A stretch of 64,000 bases of DNA from NCBI GenBank assembly GCA_018287875.1, contig JAGVVL010000002.1, positions 186,001 to 250,000 on the forward strand. The letters are read 5' to 3'. This DNA is from Nigrospora sphaerica. Taxonomy: Eukaryota > Ascomycota > Sordariomycetes > Amphisphaeriales > Apiosporaceae. Below are positions 45,401-54,806 of the stretch, one piece after another; position 1 is the first letter of the stretch; each line of letters begins with the position of its first letter. The notes under the pieces are model-generated. The model did not search any database and was not told where the DNA came from. It was given only the letters and a program-made list of their open reading frames with translations. The position numbers were made by a program, and so were the translations under genes.

Positions 45401-46883
45401 GCAGGGAAGGCTTTTCAAGCTTCAAACACAAGTCGCGAAGGTCGACTTCGACAAGTTCCGGGTCTTCGAGGAATTCGTGGATGCTGTTGGCTTTGACGGC
45501 TTTTCGTAACAGAGCCGGTTGCGAGAGCAACAATCGACAGAAAAGGAGCTGCTTGATCTCCTTGACATCGCGGGCCACATCATTGATCTCGTCTTGGGTC
45601 AGGGGAGCCGAGCGCTCCAAGGTTTCGTGGGGGTTTTCGAAGCCGCCCACAAGCATCGCCCCCTGTAGGTTACTTAAGTCCCTCGCAACTCCAGTTGCGA
45701 CTAAGAACGATGTTAGGTACGCCTTTTCCTCGTTGTTGCTCATGTGCTTTAGAAAGGAAGGGGCGAAAGTGCACAAAAGTTGCAAGGATGAAAACTCACG
45801 TCGGGCCCGCATGTCAGCTTCGGTCTCGACGTTGGCCTTCTGGAACTCTGCTGTCCTGTTGTCGACCGCGGTCGCAGGCGTGGCCAAGGCCAGATCTTGG
45901 CCCCCTAACCTTTCCCCTCCCCCACTTACACCGGATTGCTTGGCTTGCGAGCTATCCGGCGCGGCTTTCGTCGTTTTGTATTTCGGTTTCTTCTTGGGCT
46001 TCGGCTTCTTCGCGGAGCCGTCGGCCGAGGCGGTCGGGGCGTCCGTCGATGAGGCAGGGCCGGGCTCGCCACTTGTGGCCGGCTCGGCACCGCCCAGCAG
46101 CTCCAGCCACAAGAAGTGCTGGATCAAATTAACGTAGTGCTTGTGTTCTTCCTCGTCTTCGATGGGATCCCAGTCGCTGAGGTCCTCTTCCTCGTCGGGG
46201 TTGACGGAAGCCCGGCGCTCCTGGGCTAGCGCGTCCAGATAAGCTTCTTGACGCTTCTGCTCATCTTTCTTGCGTTGGGCCTGCATGCGGGCCTCAAGGT
46301 TCTGGTAGTGGCGCCGAAACATGGCGGCTTCGGCCTTGACGCGCTTCTGTTCCTTTTCGCGGTTGACCTCGTCCTCTTCCTGGACGTTGCGGACCCATTC
46401 GTACCACTTCTCCTTCTCGTAGAGCACCTCGGCGGTGCGCATCTCCACCCGCTCCAGGGCGCGGAGGACAACATGGCGGCGATTGGTCAGGCTATCGAGG
46501 TAGGCCTGGTGGCCATAGTCCAGATTCAAGGGGTAAAAATGCTTATGATGGAGTTTCCTGGCATCGATGACTTTGCCGAGCAGCACGTAGAGCTCGAAAA
46601 GATGGTCGTGAATGGCCTGGAGAACGGCCTTGTCCTCAATGGTATGGAAGTCATCATTGGCAAGCGGAGTTTCGGCGTTGCGCAGGTACTCAGGAAGCTG
46701 GTCTGAGAGTGCATCAAGCTTCCGGTTGCGACGCTTGTATCCAGTGTACAGGGCGTGACACTGTTTAGCGTGAAATCGGCAAAACAGATTATGGGCAGCA
46801 ACCGCCAACTCCTTGCAGGGCTGGCCGTCGGACAGATTGAGGGCCTGGCAAATTGGTCGACACTCTGGCGATTCAAAAGTCAT
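42404..46883 (-). CDS. Large fungal protein of unknown function with N-terminal Cys/His motif, 1433 aa
   Basis: Four exons: 44919-46883, 44411-44869, 43670-44363, 42404-43587, totalling 4302 nt with all junctions in phase; donors GTGAGT, GTAAGG and GTAAGA, the last intron with a TTAAC branch. I do not recognise the full-length family. The N-terminus has a Cys/His pattern (CRPICQALNLSDGQPC, then FCRFHAKQCHALYTGYKRRN) like short zinc-binding CxxxG-C-C-H motifs of eukaryotic unknown-function proteins. Next come a charged coiled coil (about 150-230: EKEQKRVKAEAAMFRRHYQ), an acidic stretch (NPDEEEDLSDWDPIEDEEE), a Lys/Pro-rich linker (KKPKPKKKPKYKTTKAA), more acidic segments (SEDEEPEKEVEEEHE), and a globular C-terminal half rich in aromatic residues. 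No signal peptide or TM segment. The mix of basic and acidic low-complexity segments suggests a nuclear or cytosolic scaffold, but this is a guess. Confidence 0.8.
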
Positions 46884-48337
46884 CTTGGCTCGTAGTGATG
46901 GATGAGGGCATGTAGTAGATCACAGTCAATGAGGGAGTCCCAGCGCGAGCGCGTCTCGGTGAAAGCGCGTTACGGCGAGGGAGGAGGGGAACGCTTTCCT
47001 TTTTTGAGCTGGCGACATAAAAGCTGGTGCAGTTGGCCCGAGGGCCGACCAATAAGTTTTCTAAGAGGAAGGTCTAATGGGCCAGGCGCATCTCGGCGAC
47101 AGGACAGAATCCGGCACGAAGAGATTGAGCGACGGCAGATCTTCAAACAACCCGAATCCCTGGATGGCGTCGTTATCAAACGGCGAACCAAAAGGAGGCG
47201 TTCTCGCTAAGCCTACTGAAGCGTCGGGATTGCGCCAGTTCGTCGTCTGCCACTCTGGAACGGCAAAGGCACGGTGGGTAGATTGGTCGCACCAGGCCCG
47301 CCCTGTAGGCCGTGCGTTGCAGATGACGTCCGGCTGGGCGCGTCGGCGTGCTGGTGCACGGGCGCTCTGTCGCATCTCGTCCATTGTCACGGTGAATCGC
47401 CAGCTCGGCGCGTCGGCCGAGGCCCAGGCCGCCAGGCGCGCGTGGCACTTCTCGGCCAGGCGGGAGACGGTGCTGTCCGAAACTCCCGCCGCCGGGCTCT
47501 GTCGGTGCCGATGCTGCTTTGCTGGATCTACCAGATGTCCACAACGGCGAGCGCGCAAAAAGCTGCCGCATGGCGTCCACCAGAAAGCGCGTAGCAGCGC
47601 CTAGCGCTACGCTCCGGGGGGCATCGATTGTGTGCCACCCAGAAGGTGCGGCGCTGGCCTAGCAGGAAGATGTAGTCTATGCTCGGTGCTGCGCTCAAGC
47701 AATGAATGGTTTCGACCCTGGCGCCTATGCCGCTCCATGGGCCGCCCTGATGTGCCACGCTGGGCCGAAGGAACACCAGAACTTGTTCGTGCGCGCTGTC
47801 TGTATTAGGTAGAGAACCTGAAGCAGCCGCCCCTGGGCTACCTACGGCCTGCAAACGTTGCTTTACATCGCCATGAGGTACGGCGTGCAAGTGATGCGCC
47901 GCTGGGATAGTGAGATCCCCAGCGCCCCGGCCTGGCTATTCTCACCTGGCCCGAAGAGTATCTGTTGCACACGTGCTTCGGCGTCGACGAGATACGGCAA
48001 CATCGCGGCCGAGCGCCTGCTCGACGTGACCGCCACCGGCAAGACCGACGACTACGTCCACGCCCACGCCATCCACAACGGCTTCCCGCCCCTTACCCGC
48101 ACCACCCACCACCACAACTCCCACATGGAGGGCACTGTAGCCCTCAAGCACGCTCTCGTCGCCCGCATCGTTTACTTTAATTAAAGCATGTAGTTAATTT
48201 TTGATGTGTTTATTAATCTATATTACCAAGAAAGTCCTCTTATCTACCAAGCCCATGAACGCCCGCAGGCGCTTTCTATATTTCTCCAACTCATTTTCCT
48301 TGCTCTGCCCGAGTTACTGGCCACGCCCCGCCAGAAC
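46884..48337. other. Gap with eroded GC-rich frames
   Basis: Several overlapping frames exist at 47061-47604 on both strands; none resembles a family. A plus-strand frame at 47858-48184 ends in a protein-like text (AAERLLDVTATGKTDDYVHA, HAIHNGFPPLTRTTHHHN, MEGTVALKHALVARIVYFN) and may be the 3' remnant of a lost gene. 46884-47060 is the promoter of the large unknown gene. Confidence 0.35.
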
Positions 48338-49093
48338 CTAGAGGGCCAGGGCGGCCAGAGCGGCGATGGCCAGAGCGCCCGAGACGCCGAAAGAAGCGGC
48401 GCCGGCGGTCGGGGGGTGGACGGAGTAGGTGCCGTTACTGCCGCCAATCGTGTTGGGGGTCGCGGGCACAAAGGTATTGGGGACTTCGACCTGGGGGGTG
48501 CCGGCGCCGCCGTTGGCCGCCGAGGTGCGGAGGCGGGCGGTGAGACGCTCGAAGGTGTCGCGGCTGTGCTCAATGTCGGCGGCGGCGGCGTCCCTGTCCT
48601 GCTGGGGGTACTTGGCGGCGGCGGCCTGCATGAACTGGTCGAGTTGCTCGCCCATGTCCATCATCCACGTCATGACGCCGTTGCAGATCTTGGCCTCGGC
48701 GAAGAGGGGCAACTTAGCCTCGACGTCGGCGAGCAGGCCGTCGCAGGCGGCGCCGAGGCCGCCCGTAGCCTCGCTGAAGCCACCGCTGCCGCTGCCGCTG
48801 CCGCCCCAGCCCGAACCGCCGACGTCGCCCGCCGTCAGCACCGTCATGTTGCTGAGGCTGCGGGTCGCGCCCCGTGCCACGTCGACCAAGGTGGCCACGG
48901 CGCACTCGATCTCGTCGCCCGGCCCGCCTGCGTACGCGCGCACGACGTTGTCCACCTCGCCGGCGGCGTGGCTCACCTTGGCGCAGGCGCCCTTGAACGT
49001 CTCGGCGTCGCGCTTGAAGGTGGGGGGAATCCAGGCGGGCTGGGCGGCCATGGCGGCAGTGGCGAAGAGGGCGAAGGCGGTGGTGAAGTGCAT
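48338..49093 (-). CDS. GPI-anchored cell-wall protein, HsbA-like, 251 aa
   Basis: Single exon. Signal peptide MHFTTAFALFATAAMA; the C-terminus (TAGAASFGVSGALAIAALAALAL) is a typical GPI-attachment signal: small residues, then a hydrophobic tail. The mature core is helical, with conserved-looking segments (RDAETFKGACAKVSHAAGEV; AEAKICNGVMTWMMDMGEQL), broken by a Gly/Ser linker (GGSGWGGSGSGSGG). Size and layout resemble hydrophobic-surface-binding protein A (HsbA) and related galactomannoproteins, which adsorb to hydrophobic surfaces or sit in the wall. The family call is tentative; secretion and GPI anchoring are well supported by sequence. Confidence 0.7.
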   Translation of the reverse strand: MHFTTAFALFATAAMAAQPAWIPPTFKRDAETFKGACAKVSHAAGEVDNVVRAYAGGPGDEIECAVATLVDVARGATRSLSNMTVLTAGDVGGSGWGGSGSGSGGFSEATGGLGAACDGLLADVEAKLPLFAEAKICNGVMTWMMDMGEQLDQFMQAAAAKYPQQDRDAAAADIEHSRDTFERLTARLRTSAANGGAGTPQVEVPNTFVPATPNTIGGSNGTYSVHPPTAGAASFGVSGALAIAALAALAL

Positions 49094-50329
49094 TTTGACT
49101 GTTTTCGTTTGGTTGGTCGAATCGAGTCGGCTGATTTGGTCTGGTTGAGTGGGTTGGTTTGGTTCGGTGAGTTGATGCTGGTGAGGGAGGAAGAGAGGGT
49201 GGAAAGTTGGCCAAGTGAGTGTGGTGGAATGAGTGTGGTTTTAAAGACTGAATGAGTGAAAGGCTGATGATGCCGGTGCTGGGTGAGACTGAAGCATTGG
49301 GGGGGCAACGAGATGGCTTCATATATACAGATAACCAGGGGGCTGGACTCTGGCTGGATCACGCCGTTGGGCCTACAATTGCCGGTTGGCTTCTAGACCG
49401 ATCCAGCGAACCGCAACGTCGGCCGTCTTCCAACTCCAGAGGCCCATTTCACCGCACATGGCCACTTCCTGGCCCCGAATCAGCGGTGATGGCGCTGCGT
49501 GTCATTGCCTTGGGCGTCAGAAGAGTGCGATCACCGTGTCTCGTCCGGGGAAGGTGGAGATCACGGCGCCGGGTTGGCCGCAAACACGCCGCTGTCGGGT
49601 GAGACACGGCGCGGCCAAGATATTATGTCTCACCCCACGGGCCTCGCTCGAACCCAAAATTGGACGTGCGGCTCCGAGTCACCAAGATTGGTCCGGCCCG
49701 CCGGCCACGTTTACAATAGGAGCCTCTCGCCCGCCTCGGCCAGACAACAGCGCTCAGGCCCTCGCCAGCCAGTCTCGCCACCCACCAACCACCCGCAACT
49801 CATCATCGTGTTTTTCATTAATGCAGCCCAGGACTTATTGCAACGGCTTTCGACCGACCCATCGTAATTATGGGCCGTAGCTTTGATGCCCGGACCCGTG
49901 CCCGTTGACCGTCCGGATTCATGCGTCGAGTTTGCCCCCGTCGTTACCTACGACAACGACTGGTACGTCTTCAGGTACCTGCGACTGCCGGTGATGACGT
50001 GGAACCCCAGCCGCCATAAACTTGGTTTTATGATGAGCATGAAAAAATGAGAATATCAAAAACTCTCCGTGGTCAAATTGCTAGAATCAATTGAAGCTTT
50101 TCTTAGAACGGCAGGGGTAGAGGTTCGAACATTGATTTCCCCTTGGCACTGTCCATGTCATTCTCATGACTGCTCAATTTATCCCGACAAAGTGCTTCTG
50201 ATAGATGTCATCGATGGTAGACGTTGCCTGACCACCACTCAAAAACAGATGGTAACTTATCCCTTCTCGTCAGAACCAGGGTAATATTCACCATAAGGCT
50301 TCACCGCTTCAACAGCCACGATTGCTCCA
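49094..50329. other. Gap between the GPI protein and the tRNA
   Basis: The first 150-200 bp contains repeated GGTTTGGTT/GGTTGG-like runs (about 49105-49180, the leader of the GPI-protein gene). No further gene recognised. Confidence 0.4.
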
Positions 50330-50412
50330 GCCCGCTTGGCTTAGTGGTAAAGCGCATCACTAGTAAATACTCGGTTATGATGAGATCACTGGTTCGATTC
50401 CAGTAGTGGGCA
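50330..50412 (+). tRNA. tRNA-Thr(AGT) with 11-nt intron
   Basis: Acceptor stem GCCCGCT (50330-50336) pairs with AGTGGGC (50405-50411), one G-T wobble, discriminator A at 50412. D arm GCTTAGTGGTAAAGC. Anticodon stem CATCA (50355-50359) pairs with TGATG (50378-50382). The loop reads CT-AGT-A, then an 11-nt intron (50366-50376, AATACTCGGTT) at the canonical position 37/38, then A. T arm ACTGG-TTCGATT-CCAGT. The RNA polymerase III boxes A (TGGCTTAGTGG) and B (GGTTCGATTCC) are intact. The anticodon AGT decodes Thr ACU/ACC after A34-to-I editing. Confidence 0.93.
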
Positions 50413-50420
50413 GCATACAC

Positions 50421-50424
50421 TTTT
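50421..50424 (+). terminator. RNA polymerase III terminator T4 after tRNA-Thr
   Basis: TTTT begins 9 nt downstream of the mature 3' end; a backup T6 lies at 50473-50478. Confidence 0.6.
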
Positions 50425-50760
50425 GCCATGGTTGGCTCCGTGGGGGAAAGGGGTTCCCTCCCCCCGTTCACCTTTTTTATCTTACCATTTAACTATTCAC
50501 ACACCAGAACATGATCGGGACTAGGAGGCATGCTAATGGTTATTGGTATCATTGCTTGTAGTAACCCATCCCTTTTGAAAGGGTGGGTGAGGGGGGTAAA
50601 ACGCCGACTTCTCGAAGTCCCGTTGAGTTTGTTCCTCCGCACGTCCCATTTTGGCTTCGCTGTCAGACAGGACCGAGCACCTTTGGTTCCTTGCGGCCTG
50701 TCATTGTGCATGAGGAAGAAACTCATAGAAGCTAGGCTAAGCTTATCACGCTTTGACCGC

Positions 50761-51840
50761 CTAGCCCACGAGGGGCATTTGGTTGTTGGCGTAAGCCTGG
50801 ACAGCAACCCCTATCGCTTTCATATCCGGGTCATTGCCGTCGGACCAACCGGCCCTCGCCCCGGGCGAGGCGACGCCTTTCCTGACCAGCTCGACGGTTT
50901 CGAGTTCGCCTTGGGCGAGGCGGTCGGCTTCCCAGCGCTCGTAGGCGGCCCACCACCAGCGGTGGGTGACGCCGTCGCGGCCGCGATAGCCGGCGCGGCC
51001 GTCGGCGCCGACGCGGCGGGCCCAGGGCTTGTCGACGACGTAGTGGAGGCAGACGACGTCGGCGTCGTCGCGCCAGAGGTCGGCGTGCCAGTACCGCATC
51101 GTCTTGAGCGCGTTGTACTGCCAGCCGACGGCGTGCCAGCGCCCGCGGAAGAAGTGCGCCAGGAAGTCCTGATCCGGGAAGCGGAAGCCGGCGAGTAGCG
51201 ACGCCGGCGCCGCGCCGAGCGCCTCGCGCATCCGCCGCCAGAGCGCCGGCGACGGACGGAACACGAACATGCCGCCGTTGAGGAGGTGGTGCGTCGGCTG
51301 TGCGGGCACGCCCTCGGCGCCGGCGCCCGACGAGGACGCGTGGGCGCAGTGCGCCGGCGTCCAGTCGGCCGGGGCCCAGGGGTCGCCGTCGCGGTTGCAG
51401 ACGCACGCGTGGCTGGCGGCGAGGTGGTCGGGTTCGAGGCGGGGGGCCCAGCGGGCCAGGAGGGCGTCGGCGTCGCCGCGCACGGTCATGTCGGCGTCGA
51501 GGTAGCAAGCGGCGGCGTAGCCGTCGTTGGTGAGCGCCTCGAAGACGCGCAGCTTGGTCCATGTGTCCTCGAAACGCTCGGCGATCAGCGCCGCCTTGCC
51601 GGCGGTCCCGCCCGGCGGCAACAGCGCCTCGCACTGCCGCAGCACGAGCTTCTGCCGCGGCGCCTCGAGCTCGAGCGCCCGCACGGCCTCGGCCGACAGC
51701 TGCGCCGTGTACAGCACCACCAGCGGGTACCGGTTGCCCTGCCGGCGTAGCGTGTCGGCCAAGATCACGACGCCGGCCAGGTAGCTGGCGCGCGTCACCA
51801 GCGTCGCATAGGCGTAATTTCCGAGTGAACTGGAGGACAT
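50761..51840 (-). CDS. Glycosyltransferase family 8 (glycogenin/galactinol-synthase-like), 359 aa
   Basis: Retaining nucleotide-sugar-dependent glycosyltransferase with a GT-A fold. ATG 51840 was chosen because residue 8 onward (NYAYATLVTRASYLAGVVIL) is the GT8 N-terminus; an open frame extends to 51981 without family resemblance. Metal-binding DxD is at D115-A-D117 (CYLDADMTVRGD); later motifs are HLLNGGMFVFRPS (about 185-197) and LHYVVDKPW (about 265-273), matching the GT8 pattern H-x4-KPW. No TM segment or signal, so probably cytosolic. It is the outermost gene on this side of the mys-like group, next to the O-methyltransferase and in the same orientation. A role in glycosylating a mycosporine is an inference from position; glycogen or raffinose-type metabolism is the alternative. 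Confidence 0.87.
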   Translation of the reverse strand: MSSSSLGNYAYATLVTRASYLAGVVILADTLRRQGNRYPLVVLYTAQLSAEAVRALELEAPRQKLVLRQCEALLPPGGTAGKAALIAERFEDTWTKLRVFEALTNDGYAAACYLDADMTVRGDADALLARWAPRLEPDHLAASHACVCNRDGDPWAPADWTPAHCAHASSSGAGAEGVPAQPTHHLLNGGMFVFRPSPALWRRMREALGAAPASLLAGFRFPDQDFLAHFFRGRWHAVGWQYNALKTMRYWHADLWRDDADVVCLHYVVDKPWARRVGADGRAGYRGRDGVTHRWWWAAYERWEADRLAQGELETVELVRKGVASPGARAGWSDGNDPDMKAIGVAVQAYANNQMPLVG

Positions 51841-52618
51841 CGTGGGATTAGAGGCTGTCGGTTTGGATTCACACCTTCGGGAAACTCTGGTGGAACGACC
51901 GGCTCGCTTATTAGTAACTCCAAGCCGCTGAAGGTCGTATCGCTGCGGGCAAGGATGCCGAAGGCTACTACCCATGGACACTGAACAAGTGATGATTCAT
52001 GACCCGACGGTGCGGACATCATCCCATATGGTCAAGATTATCGTGGCATCCCGGGTCACGAAGCTAGAGAGCGCCCCTTAATCCACACCCCCTGTCTGCT
52101 AGTCGTTAGGCGCCTTTGGTAACAATGGTCAGCAGTAGTGGCGTGGATTACCCTGTCTCAGCAAGCTCGAATGGCAGATAGTGACATTGTGCTGGAATTT
52201 GCCGATCTATAGAACCGAATTTCGCACTATTGGATTCGCCAGATAGGAATGGTCCCATGGCACTTACGTACTACATGCAAGGCATGGATGCGAGGGCCCG
52301 TCTCAACCTCCCCCGTCGACCCATGCACGCGCATACACACCTACATTATTTCCCTATATGACGAGCCGCCGTTGCTAGTGCGGGGCTCGGATTGTTCCTA
52401 ACCGACCACGTCTGCTCTAGAACTCAAGATAGAGCCCTCCGTTGCGTACTGTGTTCATCCATCACCAAATTATCTAGGCAATGATAGCAGCAGTGGCATT
52501 GGCCAATTCAAAAACAGCAGAGCTCCCCCAACGAAGTCGCCACCAATAGAGGCCCTCCCGTGAGCATGGCTACTCGCTCAGGCTCCATTTGCCACGCAGC
52601 AGCAGGAAACTTTTCGTT
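51841..52618. other. Gap between GT8 and O-methyltransferase
   Basis: No gene seen. It holds the GT8 promoter and the O-methyltransferase 3' region. Confidence 0.45.
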
Positions 52619-53578
52619 TCACGTCTCGACGCCAACACATCGCGTGATTTCCAGAGCATCCTGTTCCCGTTAGTCACCGAACCGAGCTCGTCCTTTCTGT
52701 GAGCGACTTACGGGCACGCCGCTGGGCTCCCACCCCTCAACGAACTTGCTTTCGTAAAGAAGCTCCGGTCTTCCCTTGGGTTCTTCTTTCGCCACGCTTT
52801 TCCGCTTCTCCTCCACTGTGCTGCGGACGTACTTGAGGTAGAGCGGGTTTCCCGGTTTGACGACTGGGGTCGCGGTTAGCAAAGAGCCGCTGCCCTCGCT
52901 CTTGAAGGGGGGACCGGGCTCACCATTGTCAGCGGCGTAGACGGAGCCGGGGCCGACAAGGCGCAGGTCCTCACATAGCTTCAGGTCGGCCGTGTAGGCG
53001 GGCTTGTAGTGGTCGAGGAAGAGCAGGTCGATGCGGGCGAGGGCGCCGGTGCGATGCAGGCGGCGCAGCGAGTCGGCGCTGGGGCCGACGACGACCTTGA
53101 CGACGTCGGCGAGGCCGGCGAGGTCGACGAGCAGGGTGCTGACGGCGGCGAACTCGGGGCTCCGCTCGAGGCTGTAGTAGCGCCGCCCGCCGGCCGCCCG
53201 CACGGCGGCCCCGAAGGCGATGGCCGAGTAGCCCACGTAGCCGCCGAGCTCGACCATGACCTGCGGCTTGACCTCGCCGATGAGCTCCACCACCGTCCGC
53301 GACTTGTACTCGCCCACGTTCATGAGGTACTTCTGCGTCCGGCCGTACTCGTCGATGGCGGCGAGCACCCCGGCCGGGTTGCCGCGCATCTCCTCGAGCC
53401 GGGCGTGGTTGTACACGAAGTGCAGGAGCGCGATCTCGCGACCATCGTCAAACTGCACCGGTCGTCATTAGCCGCTGCCATTGCCAGCTAGGGTCCCAAA
53501 TGATAACTGGCTCACATAAATGTCCTCCTGCGGTTGGTAGGCCTGCCCCTCAAAGTCAGTCCGTTTCAAAGCCCCCAT
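52619..53578 (-). CDS. mysB-like: COMT-type O-methyltransferase, mysB-like, 281 aa
   Basis: SAM-dependent methyltransferase; in mycosporine pathways the equivalent enzyme O-methylates demethyl-4-deoxygadusol to 4-deoxygadusol. Exons: 53516-53578, 52712-53452, 52619-52660, totalling 846 nt, all joins in phase 0. The first exon (MGALKRTDFEGQAYQPQEDIY) ends at GTGAGC. The last intron has GTAAGT, branch GACTAAC and acceptor ACAG, and gives the tail VPDALEITRCVGVET; reading through would give an unrelated tail. Motifs: SAM-binding VELGGYVGYSAIAFG (88-102), acidic YYSLERSPEF, and the metal/catalytic LLFLDHYK (about 164-171), as in catechol O-methyltransferases. It is divergent from the cyclase gene across 1.2 kb. 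Assignment to mysB rests on fold plus neighbours. Confidence 0.85.
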
Positions 53579-53636
53579 GATGGCGTTTTCTTCCCGTCTC
53601 GTCGTACCAGATGTTCGCTTCAACCATGACCGAAAA

Positions 53637-54039
53637 AGGGGAGACAGAGCAGCGAAATACCCCTCTGCTCGCGGGCCGAGACCTCATATCTCGGGCGCCG
53701 CGATTGCCGGAGAGCTATGCCAACCCCGCCTTGTGCCTAGACCCCGCAAGGGGGGACGTCGTGATGACGGACGCTTGAGGAAGCTTACGCTAGTCTCGGT
53801 GGGCTGGCATGATCTTATTATTAGCGAGAGGGGTTCGGCGGATTCCAGATAAGCGAGGGCGGGATCGTGGGCTTCATTGGTCTCTCGGAATCCCTGTCCC
53901 CTTGCTTCCCTTGACCCCCCCTGTGCGTGGCAACATCTGATTGTCACATTCCCATCCCCCTATCGCCTTCTCCCATAGTGGCCCTCCGATGTGATTCTGG
54001 ACCCGACTAGTCGACCCCGCGGGTCAGACGCCAAAGGGG
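53637..54039. promoter_or_regulatory. Cluster of stress-response elements (AGGGG/CCCCT) in the divergent promoter
   Basis: Seven STRE cores in about 400 bp: AGGGG at 53637-53641, 53749-53753, 53829-53833 and 54035-54039; CCCCT at 53898-53902, 53918-53922 and 53957-53961. About one would be expected by chance at equal base composition, somewhat more in GC-rich DNA. STREs are bound by Msn2/4/Seb1-type stress regulators. They sit between the mysB-like and mysA-like genes (whole gap 53579-54806; no gene found in it). Confidence 0.45.
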
Positions 54040-54806
54040 GACTCACGGGCTCGAGCTCCGAGGACTTCGTCTAATACGACCAGGCACCATCGAGGGTACG
54101 CCGACGGCGGCGTGCCTGCTGGGTGACCTTCTAGTCGGTTGGGGAACCCTATTCCGAAGATACTTTCCGTTTTCCGAGATATCTACTTCCTAGGGTACAT
54201 GAGGTACGTCCGTTGCCTCCCTTTCAGGGCAGTACCGGCGAGTTGACATAGCAATACTTTGGATGTAAAGCGCCCGAGCGTGGACTTCTCACTCGCTACC
54301 CTCACGCCTTTACTTCTCACGTTATCCTCACGTGCTACCATGAGGCGTTTCCCTTCTCGCCAGCACATTCGTGAACGCAGGCGACGACGAGAGTTACCAG
54401 ATTTGTTCGTAGTTTGTACTGGTCTGGCGTACTCGACGTCTATCGTACTCTAGCCAGTAGCTATTTTGGAAAACTGAACCCAATTTTGGAAGGCAGGGGG
54501 TTCCCGCTGGTTGCTGCCAGTTACAGCGTTGTTGATTTTAACGACAACGCGTCATGGCGAGTTGACCCGAATGTATACGGCACTTACCCGAGTCAATACC
54601 AGTCGTTACTAGAGACGCCACGAACGACTGTACTGAGCGGCTCATGTCCTTCGCTGACATCTTGTGATCGGGGCCAGTCATCACCCGCACACCTCGACAT
54701 CTCCATTACTTCTTGTTCTTGTTTTCCACAGTCCATTTGTCGTGTTCTCGCGTTTTCCCCGTTCGCAGCATAGAACCTCCTCCGTCCTCTCCACATTCCT
54801 TTTGCC

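Noticed and set aside
45740..45800. Possible intron (GTGAGT ... CTAAAG) in the first exon of the 1433-aa gene
   Set aside because: The 53-bp interval is not a multiple of three, no nearby acceptor restores the frame, and the unspliced reading is open.
48206..49255. 349-codon plus-strand Gly/Ala-rich frame
   Set aside because: Antisense to the GPI-anchored protein gene, which has a signal peptide and GPI signal on the minus strand.
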